Positions 7,273-13,983 of a DNA stretch of 20,077 nt are shown one piece after another; the stretch's first letter is position 1; each line of letters starts with the position of its first letter. The position numbers were made by a program, and so were the translations under genes. The notes beneath the pieces are model-generated. The model was not told where the DNA came from and did no database searches. It saw only the letters and a list, made by a program, of their open reading frames with translations. Origin of the DNA: Rickettsiales bacterium (lineage in GTDB: Bacteria; Pseudomonadota; Alphaproteobacteria; Rickettsiales; UBA1997); the NCBI GenBank assembly GCA_947455845.1, contig CANGQE010000003.1:1-20077 (forward strand). The letters run 5' to 3'.

Positions 7273-8298
7273 TTAGTTTAGCATCAGAATTAAATTCCTC
7301 TCCAACTTCTCCAAATCCACCACCAAACTTGATTGGTGAAAATCCATTAGCTGACTATTTGGTCCCATTTCGCATTCTTGGTAAAAATATTTTATCCCCA
7401 ACATTGAAGACAATTTGTAGTAATCGGTTATAGGCTTAAAAGGATAAGGCTTACTCGCCATTTCCAAAACTGCCGAATTTTCCGGCATGAATAAAAGGTT
7501 AGTAAGTCCGGCTCCGTGAGGGCTTACCAGATATTTAATCTTAGCGCAAATGGCGATTTGATCGTCGTAAGAAAATTGGTCAATGATGAGTTTTTTGAAA
7601 CCGTATTTTTCAAGCAAAGCTACTACTTCTCTTTCATTTTCAACGAAGCGCAAAACTTGGCCTTCGCGGGAAATATAAATTTTTTCGCCAAAATTAAATT
7701 CAGTTTCTTTGATAGTTTGAGTAAGAACTTTTCTGGTTTCGCGAAAGGCTGCTGGATGTTGCTGTGATGAGGTAATCAGAGGTAATTCAGAAACTTTAAT
7801 ATTTGATTTACGGGGTAGAAAAACGATTTGATTTTTTTTAATGCCAAACTTTTCAAGTGATGGAATGGCGAATTTGTAGCGCTGATATTTTTTTGGTAGC
7901 AGAATTAGAGAATTTTCGATCAGGCCTTTTTCTTTTAGAACCAAAAGTTTCTTAAGGGCAAAAATATGCCAGTGATAGTAGTTACTGGTCCATTCGTCAG
8001 TGATTAGTAAAAATCTTTTTTTGCTAAAATTAAATTTGGGGAAAATGAATTTTAGATAGAAGCGAAAACCTTGGCTGTATTTTTTGTAATTTGCGCCGAT
8101 GCAGCTTTCTTTGACTATGTTGAAATAGTTGAAAATAACTGAGTTGGTGCTGATGCGGACATTCTTTAAAATCTTAACTTCAGAAGCGGTGCAGGGCTCA
8201 ATGGGAACGTTTTTAAAAATATCAAATTCAGGATTATTTTCATCAAAATTTTCCGGCTTGGGATATTGGTAATTGATTGTTGTGAAGATGTTTTGCAT
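7273..8298 (-). CDS. Glycosyltransferase family 61 protein (DUF563)
   Basis: 341 aa from the chosen ATG (8296-8298). GT61 enzymes transfer sugars in surface polysaccharide or capsule synthesis. Visible family features: NYYHWHIFALKKLL (from about 106), KIYISR (206-211) followed by a NE pair (221-222), and the C-terminal signature LVSPHGAGLTNLLFMPE (about 257-273). A GTG at 8347-8349 would add 17 residues (MQKLFFVFLKEF...) but would abut the start of the divergent gene, leaving no room for promoters; the ATG is preferred, though not certain. The sugar donor and acceptor are unknown. The GT4 gene beside it suggests a small glycan locus. Confidence 0.83.
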   Translation of the reverse strand: MQNIFTTINYQYPKPENFDENNPEFDIFKNVPIEPCTASEVKILKNVRISTNSVIFNYFNIVKESCIGANYKKYSQGFRFYLKFIFPKFNFSKKRFLLITDEWTSNYYHWHIFALKKLLVLKEKGLIENSLILLPKKYQRYKFAIPSLEKFGIKKNQIVFLPRKSNIKVSELPLITSSQQHPAAFRETRKVLTQTIKETEFNFGEKIYISREGQVLRFVENEREVVALLEKYGFKKLIIDQFSYDDQIAICAKIKYLVSPHGAGLTNLLFMPENSAVLEMASKPYPFKPITDYYKLSSMLGIKYFYQECEMGPNSQLMDFHQSSLVVDLEKLERNLILMLN

Positions 8299-8349
8299 TT
8301 TGTTTTGCGAATAAAATTCCTTTAAAAAAACGAAAAACAACTTTTGCAC
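8299..8349. promoter_or_regulatory. Short divergent intergenic region, presumed promoters
   Basis: If GT61 starts at 8298 and GT4 at 8350, only about 51 very AT-rich bases separate two divergent genes. Any local promoters for both must be here. I cannot assign -35/-10 boxes with confidence, and there is no clear Shine-Dalgarno before the GT4 ATG. Confidence 0.25.
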
Positions 8350-9381
8350 ATGAAAATTTTAAACGCAATTCACGCGCAAGGCATTGGCGGGGTTGATCAG
8401 GTTTTTCGTAATTATGCTGAAATTTTAGTGGCTGATGGTCACGAAGTTGCTTTGCTAATTTCGGATAATGGTTGTGATAAATATGAAATTTCCGGCGTTA
8501 AAAAAATTTATAAACTTAAAAACTTAAATCAGATTTCTGATTGTTTGAGATTGTGCTTCATCTTGCTTATTTTTAGGCCGGACGTGGTTTTTTGCCACTC
8601 TAATCGTTTGATGAAATGGATGAGGATTTTAAGATTTTATACTTGTGCGAAGTCGGTGGCGGTGAATCACGGTATTAGTTTTAAAAGCTCTTTAAGTTGT
8701 GATTATATAGTGAGTATTAATCAGCAAATTTCTGATTTAGTGGTGGCGGCAGGTTTTGATCAGAATAAGTCTTTAATCTTACCAAATGTAATAAAGATTG
8801 ATCAGAAACATCAGGCAAAAAAACTAAAAAAAGTGCCCGTCATTGGAATTTATGGACGAATTGAACCGCGCAAAGGTTTTGATATTTTGATTAAGGCTTG
8901 TGAAGTTTTGGCAAAAAATGGTCGTGAGTTTCGAGTGAAAATAGGTGGTTTTGAAGTGCCGGGAAGTTATGACTGGAATACAATCAAAGAACTTGCTCAA
9001 GCCGCCAATATTTCAGATAAATGCCAGTTTGTTGGAACGGTTGTAGATAAGAAAAAATTCTTTGAGGATGTTGATATTTTTTGTGTGCCTTCACGCGAAG
9101 AGCCTTTTGGAATAGTGATTCTGGAAGGTTTCCTATTTTCGACTTTGGTAATTTCTTCAGATAGTGACGGAGGTAAATTTTTAATTAAAGATGGTGAAGA
9201 TGGGTTATTATTCGCAAATGAAAATTCTATTGATCTGGCTAAAAAAATTGAAAAAATTCTGGACAATCCAAAAATTTATGAATCATTCACAAGTAAGGCT
9301 TTTTTAAAGCTGGAAAAAGAATTTTCATTTGCTTTTTTGAGCGGTGAGATGGGGAAGATTTTACAGAAAATCCATTGTTAA
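8350..9381 (+). CDS. Glycosyltransferase family 4-type (GT-B) glycosyltransferase
   Basis: 343 aa. The N-terminal Rossmann domain opens with MKILNAIHAQGIGGVDQVF (glycine loop at 11-14). The C-terminal donor-binding domain has GIYGRIEPRKGFDILIKA (166-183), FVGTV (227-231) and the E-x7-E motif EPFGIVILE at 251-259. These are typical of retaining GT4 enzymes building lipopolysaccharide or surface glycans at the cytoplasmic face. An in-frame TTG two codons earlier (8344) is less likely than the ATG at 8350. Divergent from GT61. A palindrome begins 4 nt after its stop. Donor and acceptor cannot be told from sequence. Confidence 0.87.
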   Translation: MKILNAIHAQGIGGVDQVFRNYAEILVADGHEVALLISDNGCDKYEISGVKKIYKLKNLNQISDCLRLCFILLIFRPDVVFCHSNRLMKWMRILRFYTCAKSVAVNHGISFKSSLSCDYIVSINQQISDLVVAAGFDQNKSLILPNVIKIDQKHQAKKLKKVPVIGIYGRIEPRKGFDILIKACEVLAKNGREFRVKIGGFEVPGSYDWNTIKELAQAANISDKCQFVGTVVDKKKFFEDVDIFCVPSREEPFGIVILEGFLFSTLVISSDSDGGKFLIKDGEDGLLFANENSIDLAKKIEKILDNPKIYESFTSKAFLKLEKEFSFAFLSGEMGKILQKIHC

Positions 9382-9385
9382 TGGC

Positions 9386-9450
9386 AGTTAACAATTATCA
9401 ATTAACATTTGTTGTTCATCTACCAACTGTTAATTGTTAATTGATAATTG
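9386..9450. repeat. AT-rich palindrome, family P copy 1
   Basis: The left arm (9386-9407) is a 22-mer reading AGTTAACAATTATC then AATTAACA. The right arm (about 9426-9450) carries its inverse TGTTAATTGATAATTG at 9435-9450, preceded by a partial duplication. The loop is about 20 nt. The same 22-mer occurs exactly at 11642 and 13901. The element reaches into the upstream in-frame extension of lipoprotein 1 and provides a spurious TTG at 9441. Confidence 0.75.
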
Positions 9451-9470
9451 CCCTAAATTTCAACAACAGC

Positions 9471-9800
9471 GTGCTAAAAAAATTTCTCCCACTTGCAATT
9501 ATAATTCTACTTAGCGCTTGCAGTAACGTTACCGGAGAGAGCATGCCGAAAAGTTGGAATTGGGGGATGAAGCCTCGTCCGCTTAGTGGCATTAGAAATT
9601 TCCCATCGGCCGAGACTGAATATGGTAAAGGATTTAGAGATGGCTGTGTAACAGCGTGGGATGCGGTTTCTAAAGGTTTGCTCAGTGATTTGTCACCAAA
9701 ATTTGATTTTAAACGTTTACAAAAAAGTGCTGACTATAACACCGGTTGGTGGGATGGGTATGAGCAATGCACTTATATTTTAGATTGGGACGTTGTATAA
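9471..9800 (+). CDS. Tandem paralogous lipoprotein 1 (unknown family)
   Basis: 109 aa from the GTG at 9471; not recognised. A signal sequence VLKKFLPLAIIILLSAC ends in a lipobox (LSAC, Cys17), so it is probably a lipoprotein. The mature part has YGKGFRDGC (51-59) and TGWWDGYEQC (81-90), the two motifs shared by all five proteins of the array. These supply exactly two cysteines besides the lipidated one. A TTG at 9441 would extend the frame by ten residues, but that stretch is the end of palindrome P copy 1, so GTG is preferred; no good Shine-Dalgarno is seen for either. Lipoprotein 2 follows after 3 nt. Confidence 0.72.
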   Translation: MLKKFLPLAIIILLSACSNVTGESMPKSWNWGMKPRPLSGIRNFPSAETEYGKGFRDGCVTAWDAVSKGLLSDLSPKFDFKRLQKSADYNTGWWDGYEQCTYILDWDVV

Positions 9801-9803
9801 ATT

Positions 9804-10166
9804 ATGTTTAATAAATTTAAATTTTTCTTAATCCTAACCTTACTCGCTCTTGTAAGCTCTTGTCGCGTTCCAGATAATTTTGGTTTTAACCAGCCAATCA
9901 CGCTAAGCTTAGCCGTTCCAGACGGGCCTGCAGAATATAAAGCGGGGTGGTATGGTGGTTGTAAAAGTGGTTTGGCAGCTAAGGCAACTGCTGGATTTGC
10001 TAATACTTGGGTTTACGGTGAAGGGAAGGGGCCAGAGCTTGGTAACGGTATTTATCAACATGATCCCGTTTTTCAAACGGGTTGGGGGCAGGGTTGGTTT
10101 GCCTGTACAGTTCATGCCAGTACTTTTACAACTATGAATTCAATGCAAGTGGGGCCATTAGAATGA
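9804..10166 (+). CDS. Tandem paralogous lipoprotein 2 (unknown family)
   Basis: 120 aa. A hydrophobic signal with lipobox LVSSC (Cys20) predicts export and lipidation. Motif 1 is EYKAGWYGGCKSG (44-56, Cys53) and motif 2 is TGWGQGWFAC (92-101, Cys101). The region between is Gly-rich. No catalytic signature is seen. Its TGA stop overlaps the ATG of lipoprotein 3 in ATGA, indicating translational coupling within one operon. The two mature cysteines could form a disulfide in the periplasm (inference). Confidence 0.8.
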   Translation: MFNKFKFFLILTLLALVSSCRVPDNFGFNQPITLSLAVPDGPAEYKAGWYGGCKSGLAAKATAGFANTWVYGEGKGPELGNGIYQHDPVFQTGWGQGWFACTVHASTFTTMNSMQVGPLE

Positions 10167-10522
10167 TTAAAATTCTTAAAAATTTATTTATCGCACTAAT
10201 GCTTTGCTGCTCAATTTCATGCGCTAAAGCGATTGGTGATATGCTGCCTGAAAGGCCGAGTAATAAAGTTGAAATAGATGATGATGCCTCTCCAGAATTT
10301 AAGCAGGGTTGGGCTGACGGTTGTGAAGTTGGTATGTCGGCTGGTAGTAATACTTTTTACAAAATGTTTTACCGTAATAATGCGGTGGATGGTTATAAAA
10401 TGTCGAGCTCATCAGATTATAAAACTGCTTGGGGTAACTCTTTCTGGTATTGTTATCGTTACGATCACATTAAGCAAGGTAGTGGTAAAATTTGGGGTGC
10501 TACCTTTGGGGGTTACATTTAA
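10163..10522 (+). CDS. Tandem paralogous lipoprotein 3 (unknown family)
   Basis: 119 aa from the ATG at 10163, which overlaps the stop of lipoprotein 2; the frame is open further upstream, but that would run through lipoprotein 2. Signal MIKILKNLFIALMLCCSISC has its lipobox Cys at 20. Motif 1 is EFKQGWADGCEVG (45-57, Cys54), and motif 2 DYKTAWGNSFWYC (85-97, Cys97). The C-terminus ends in a Gly-rich WGATFGGYI. Lipoprotein 4 starts 3 nt after the stop. Function unknown. Confidence 0.8.
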   Translation: MIKILKNLFIALMLCCSISCAKAIGDMLPERPSNKVEIDDDASPEFKQGWADGCEVGMSAGSNTFYKMFYRNNAVDGYKMSSSSDYKTAWGNSFWYCYRYDHIKQGSGKIWGATFGGYI

Positions 10523-10525
10523 TAT

Positions 10526-11086
10526 ATGAGGATTTTCCTTAGGATTTTAGTGCTGACTTTATTAACCCAATTTACAGGATGTAGCTGGTTTTCGGGTGCG
10601 GGGACTCCTTATTTTTCGGGATTGAGTTACAAAATTCCGGAAGGCACTACTGCCTTTAAAAAAGGCTATAAAGATGGCTGTTCTTCTATCCTTTATGCTC
10701 GGGGCAGTACATTATTTAGGACTTTGAATGACTATCAGTTTGATCCAAAAATGATCGGCAATCCGGAATATCGTTTTGGTCACAGTAGAGGCCAATCATG
10801 GTGTTTCCAAAACATTATTGGTCCCAACCCTGTAGCTTCTTTCGATCGTTATCTGATGCCTCATGGTCAGGGTAAGAGTACTTTTGATATGAGTGCCGGC
10901 AATATTAACAAACAGTGGGGTGGATTATTTGATAATGAAGGTGATAGTGTTTTTGGTGGTAAGATGGGGGGCGATGTTAATAGTACTGTATTTGGAGTTA
11001 TTAATTACGGCACTGACGGTTCAACCAGTGCTTTTTCTAACCCGCTTTGGGGTGGTGGTTCATCAGGTCAGTTATTTGGGCAGTAA
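10526..11086 (+). CDS. Tandem paralogous lipoprotein 4 with Gly/Ser/Asn-rich tail (unknown family)
   Basis: 186 aa. The lipobox is QFTGC (Cys19). Motif 1 is AFKKGYKDGCSS (43-54, Cys52) and motif 2 EYRFGHSRGQSWC (81-93, Cys93). Unlike its shorter neighbours it carries a tail of about 75 residues (112-186) rich in Gly, Ser, Asn and Asp and ending GGGSSGQLFGQ. Such tails look flexible and low-complexity, as in surface-exposed proteins (inference). It has the same operon position and spacing pattern as the others: 3 nt after lipoprotein 3 and 1 nt before lipoprotein 5. Confidence 0.78.
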   Translation: MRIFLRILVLTLLTQFTGCSWFSGAGTPYFSGLSYKIPEGTTAFKKGYKDGCSSILYARGSTLFRTLNDYQFDPKMIGNPEYRFGHSRGQSWCFQNIIGPNPVASFDRYLMPHGQGKSTFDMSAGNINKQWGGLFDNEGDSVFGGKMGGDVNSTVFGVINYGTDGSTSAFSNPLWGGGSSGQLFGQ

Positions 11087-11087
11087 A

Positions 11088-11609
11088 ATGAAAATATTTA
11101 AAACTTTTTTTCTAATCTCTTCGATTCTTTTCTTAGATTCTTGCGTACCTAACTGGTACAAGCCGCAAGGATACATGACTTTTAAAAAAATGCCCAAAGG
11201 TGGCACTCCGGGATTTGAGCTGGGATGGATTCACGGTTGTGAATCTGGCTTAGGAACGCAATTTGGCGGAGCTATTTATCAAAGTTTTTACACTTGGAAT
11301 CGTGACCCTGATATTACTTCAGCAAACCCTGATATTCCTCTAATCAGAGAGCGTTACAAAAAAGAGCTTAGAAAAGTTAATTGGAATGACCCAATCGAAG
11401 TGAAGAAAAATTTTAGTGATTACAACTCAATTTTCTGGGGCTCGCATTATTTCTGCCGTCAGATGGTTTTAGGTAGTCTTCAATCGGCCAACATGAACCC
11501 ATCACTTCCGGGTGCAACGCGATGGGATCCTCAGGCACATAGTATTGGCAGTGTTTGGAGGCTTAATGGAAGGGGAGATACTCGTATTGGTTCGACGGGT
11601 CTTTGGTAG
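11088..11609 (+). CDS. Tandem paralogous lipoprotein 5 (unknown family)
   Basis: 173 aa from the ATG at 11088, 1 nt after the stop of lipoprotein 4. The lipobox is FLDSC (Cys19). Motif 1 is GFELGWIHGCESG (42-54, Cys51) and motif 2 is DYNSIFWGSHYFC (111-123, Cys123). The spacer between the motifs is the longest of the set (72 residues between cysteines, against 31-48 in the others) and holds a charged segment (about 86-108). The Gly/Arg-rich tail ends GRGDTRIGSTGLW; the RGD is noted but may be chance. Last gene of the array. Confidence 0.78.
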   Translation: MKIFKTFFLISSILFLDSCVPNWYKPQGYMTFKKMPKGGTPGFELGWIHGCESGLGTQFGGAIYQSFYTWNRDPDITSANPDIPLIRERYKKELRKVNWNDPIEVKKNFSDYNSIFWGSHYFCRQMVLGSLQSANMNPSLPGATRWDPQAHSIGSVWRLNGRGDTRIGSTGLW

Positions 11610-11641
11610 AAACCCACTCGTTGGTCGAGCGGAGTCGAGAT

Positions 11642-11868
11642 AGTTAACAATTATCAATTAACAGTTAACAGGGCACCTCTAAAAATTGAACCCGCGCTGG
11701 ACGGAGTTTGTAACTCCGTCCACATGTTTGCATCAAAGCCCATGTTTTAGGTTTGATACCAACCCCGACCCGCATCTGGGAAAGATCTTTAGCAATTATC
11801 AGCTCACAGCTGTTGATAGGTAATGATAAACTACCCAACTGTTAATTGATAATTGATAATTGTTAATT
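11642..11868. repeat. AT-rich palindrome, family P copy 2, interrupted by element c
   Basis: The left arm at 11642-11663 is identical to the 22-mer at 9386 and 13901. The inverse sequence starts at about 11837 (TGTTAATTGATAATTG at 11840-11855) with an extra partial copy. In the other copies the arms are 20-30 nt apart; here about 175 nt separate them and contain hairpin element c plus a degenerate TATCA...TGATA palindrome near 11795-11821. The right arm overlaps an upstream in-frame extension of nuoL. Confidence 0.65.
11694..11775. repeat. Hairpin-armed inverted-repeat element, copy c
   Basis: The left arm has the hairpin GGACGGAGTT-TGT-AACTCCGTCC, then ACATGTTTGCATCAAAGC. Compared with copy b, one G is A and its partner C is T, so pairing is kept. 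The right arm is decayed: GGTTTGATACC runs straight into AACCCCGACCCGCAT, having lost half of its hairpin. Same orientation as copy b; interior only about 10 nt. Confidence 0.7.
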
Positions 11869-11921
11869 CTCTTTCTAAATTGCGCGAAAGTTCATTTCTT
11901 CTAAATTTTTCCCAAATTCCA

Positions 11922-13883
11922 ATGCTTCTCAAGCTTACAGTTTTCTTGCCGCTTTTTGGTTTTTTATTTTCCGGATTTTTTTCGCGCGTCGCGCCTAAAA
12001 GTTTTTCTGACAAATTTGCCCAAGTCTTTTCGAGTGCCTTGCTAGTAATTTCAGCAGTCTGCGCCGTAATAATTTTCCTCGATGTTGACAAAAATAAAAC
12101 TAATGAAGTTGTAACTTTAATTAGCTGGATTTCTTCAGGAAGTTTTTCAGCTAATTGGTCTTTGAAGCTTGATGCTCTAACTGCCATCATGTTGGTTGTG
12201 GTCACTGTAGTTTCCAGTTTAGTTCACATTTACTCAACGGGCTACATGCATGAAGATAAGTCGATTGCGCGCTTCATGTCTTACCTATCGCTCTTCACTT
12301 TTTTCATGTTGGTGTTGGTTACGGCGGATAACTTTCTACAACTATTTGTTGGTTGGGAAGGTGTTGGTGTTGCCTCTTATTTATTGATCGGATTCTGGTT
12401 TAAAAAACAGTCAGCTAATAATGCGGCGATTAAGGCTTTCGTGGCTAACCGAGTTGGTGATTTTGGTTTAATCATTGCGATTGCTTTAATCTACATCACC
12501 TTCGGTACAGTTGAATATGCTCCGGTTTTTGCCGAAGTTGGAAATCATTTAAACGATAAATTCGCTCTTTTCGGAACAGAGTTTCGTTCAATCGACGCCA
12601 TTTGTATTTTACTATTCATTGGCGCCATGGGTAAGTCGGCCCAGATCGGACTTCACGTTTGGCTGGCGGATGCGATGGAAGGTCCAACTCCGGTTTCAGC
12701 CTTGATTCACGCTGCTACAATGGTTACCGCCGGTGTATTCTTAGTCGCACGTTGTTCTCCACTTTTTGAATTTTCCGAAACCGCCTTATTGATGGTGACT
12801 GTTGTGGGTGCCACAACCGCGCTATTTGCCGCTACAATCGCACTAACTCAAAATGACATTAAAAAAATCATCGCCTACTCAACTTGCTCACAATTAGGTT
12901 ACATGTTTTTTGCTTGTGGCGTTTCGGCTTATTCAGCAGCAATCTTCCACTTGGCAACTCACGCCTTTTTCAAAGCCTTATTATTCTTGGGCGCAGGTAG
13001 CGTAATTCACGCTATGCATCACGAGCAAAATATTCAAAAAATGGGCGGCATCTGGAAAAAAATTCCGTTCACCTATGCCATGATGTGGATTGGTTCTTTG
13101 GCACTAGCCGGTTTCCCGCCATTTGCAGGATTCTACTCTAAAGATGTAATTCTAGAAGCAGCTTTCATGTCGCATTCATCTCTAGGAAAATTTGCTTACG
13201 GGATGGGAATTACCGCGGCATTTCTAACCGCCTTTTATTCTTGGCGTTTGTTATTCTTAACCTTCCACGGCAAGACTCGGGCTGATCACCACACTTTTGA
13301 TCACGCTCACGAATCACCTCTTTCAATGTTGATTCCACTTTTTGTCTTAGCGATTGGTTCAATTTTAGCCGGTATTTTCGGTGCTAACATTTTCCACATG
13401 GTTTCAGCGGAAGGAAACTTTTTTGACGGCGTTATTTTTATGGGCGAAGGAAAAGCCGAGTTATTTGAAGAAATTCACCACGCTCCACTTTTAGTAAAAC
13501 TTTCTCCGATGATTGTCGGTGTGATTGCAATTGCCTTGGCCTACATTTTTTACTTAGTTAAAACCGACTGGCCACAAAGATTGGCTAACACTTTCAAGCC
13601 ACTATACAAGCTGTCACTTAACAAATGGTATTTTGATGAAATTTACGAAGCTGCTTTAGTTAAGCCAACTAAAAAGTTGGGTGATTATTTGTGGAAAATT
13701 ATCGATATGAAAGTGGTTGATGGCATTCCAAATGGTGCTGCTGCTTTTTGTAAAATGATGGCAGGTAGAGTCAGTAAAATTCAAACCGGTTACATTTATA
13801 ATTATTCACTATGGATGGTTTTAGGTGTCGTGGTAATGGCATTCTTCCTGATCTCTTCTTTTAAGGATATGACGCTTTTTTAG
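11922..13883 (+). CDS. nuoL: NADH-quinone oxidoreductase subunit L (complex I)
   Basis: 653 aa from the ATG at 11922. NuoL is the distal antiporter-like membrane subunit of proton-pumping complex I. Key features: GWEGVGVASYLLIGFW (144-159, Glu146), NRVGD (176-180), MGKSAQIGLHVWLADAMEGPTPVSALIHAATMVTAG as a continuous family block (236-271, Lys238), HAFFKALLFL (347-356), FYSKD (404-408, Lys407) and the long lateral helix region near the C-terminus. The frame extends 23 codons upstream to a TTG at 11853, but that part is made of repeat sequence, and MLLKLTVFLPLFGFLFSG matches the usual NuoL start. No other nuo gene is in the window, and the gene is flanked on both sides by P-family palindromes. 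Confidence 0.95.
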   Translation: MLLKLTVFLPLFGFLFSGFFSRVAPKSFSDKFAQVFSSALLVISAVCAVIIFLDVDKNKTNEVVTLISWISSGSFSANWSLKLDALTAIMLVVVTVVSSLVHIYSTGYMHEDKSIARFMSYLSLFTFFMLVLVTADNFLQLFVGWEGVGVASYLLIGFWFKKQSANNAAIKAFVANRVGDFGLIIAIALIYITFGTVEYAPVFAEVGNHLNDKFALFGTEFRSIDAICILLFIGAMGKSAQIGLHVWLADAMEGPTPVSALIHAATMVTAGVFLVARCSPLFEFSETALLMVTVVGATTALFAATIALTQNDIKKIIAYSTCSQLGYMFFACGVSAYSAAIFHLATHAFFKALLFLGAGSVIHAMHHEQNIQKMGGIWKKIPFTYAMMWIGSLALAGFPPFAGFYSKDVILEAAFMSHSSLGKFAYGMGITAAFLTAFYSWRLLFLTFHGKTRADHHTFDHAHESPLSMLIPLFVLAIGSILAGIFGANIFHMVSAEGNFFDGVIFMGEGKAELFEEIHHAPLLVKLSPMIVGVIAIALAYIFYLVKTDWPQRLANTFKPLYKLSLNKWYFDEIYEAALVKPTKKLGDYLWKIIDMKVVDGIPNGAAAFCKMMAGRVSKIQTGYIYNYSLWMVLGVVVMAFFLISSFKDMTLF

Positions 13884-13900
13884 GGTATGAGAAAGTTATC

Positions 13901-13967
13901 AGTTAACAATTATCAATTAACAGTTGGTGGCGACTTAATAACGAATGTTAATTGATAATTGTTAACT
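13901..13967. repeat. AT-rich palindrome, family P copy 3
   Basis: A perfect inverted repeat: 22 nt arms at 13901-13922 and 13946-13967 around a 23 nt loop. The left arm equals the arms at 9386 and 11642. The GTTGG next to the left arm corresponds to the CCAAC next to the right arms of copies 1 and 2, so this copy is inverted relative to them. It sits between nuoL (stop 13883) and the flavin-reductase gene (start 13984). It would form a strong hairpin in RNA and might end or protect the nuoL transcript. Confidence 0.8.
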
Positions 13968-13983
13968 AATAATTTTATAAAAT

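Noticed and set aside
9909..10529. Additional reading frames overlapping lipoproteins 2 and 3 on both strands
   Set aside because: They lack signal peptides or known motifs, while the chosen frames carry conserved lipoboxes and the shared cysteine motifs.
9386..13967. Identical repeats as a CRISPR array
   Set aside because: Copies lie about 2.2 kb apart with genes between, are themselves palindromic and vary in orientation; no regular spacers and no cas genes.
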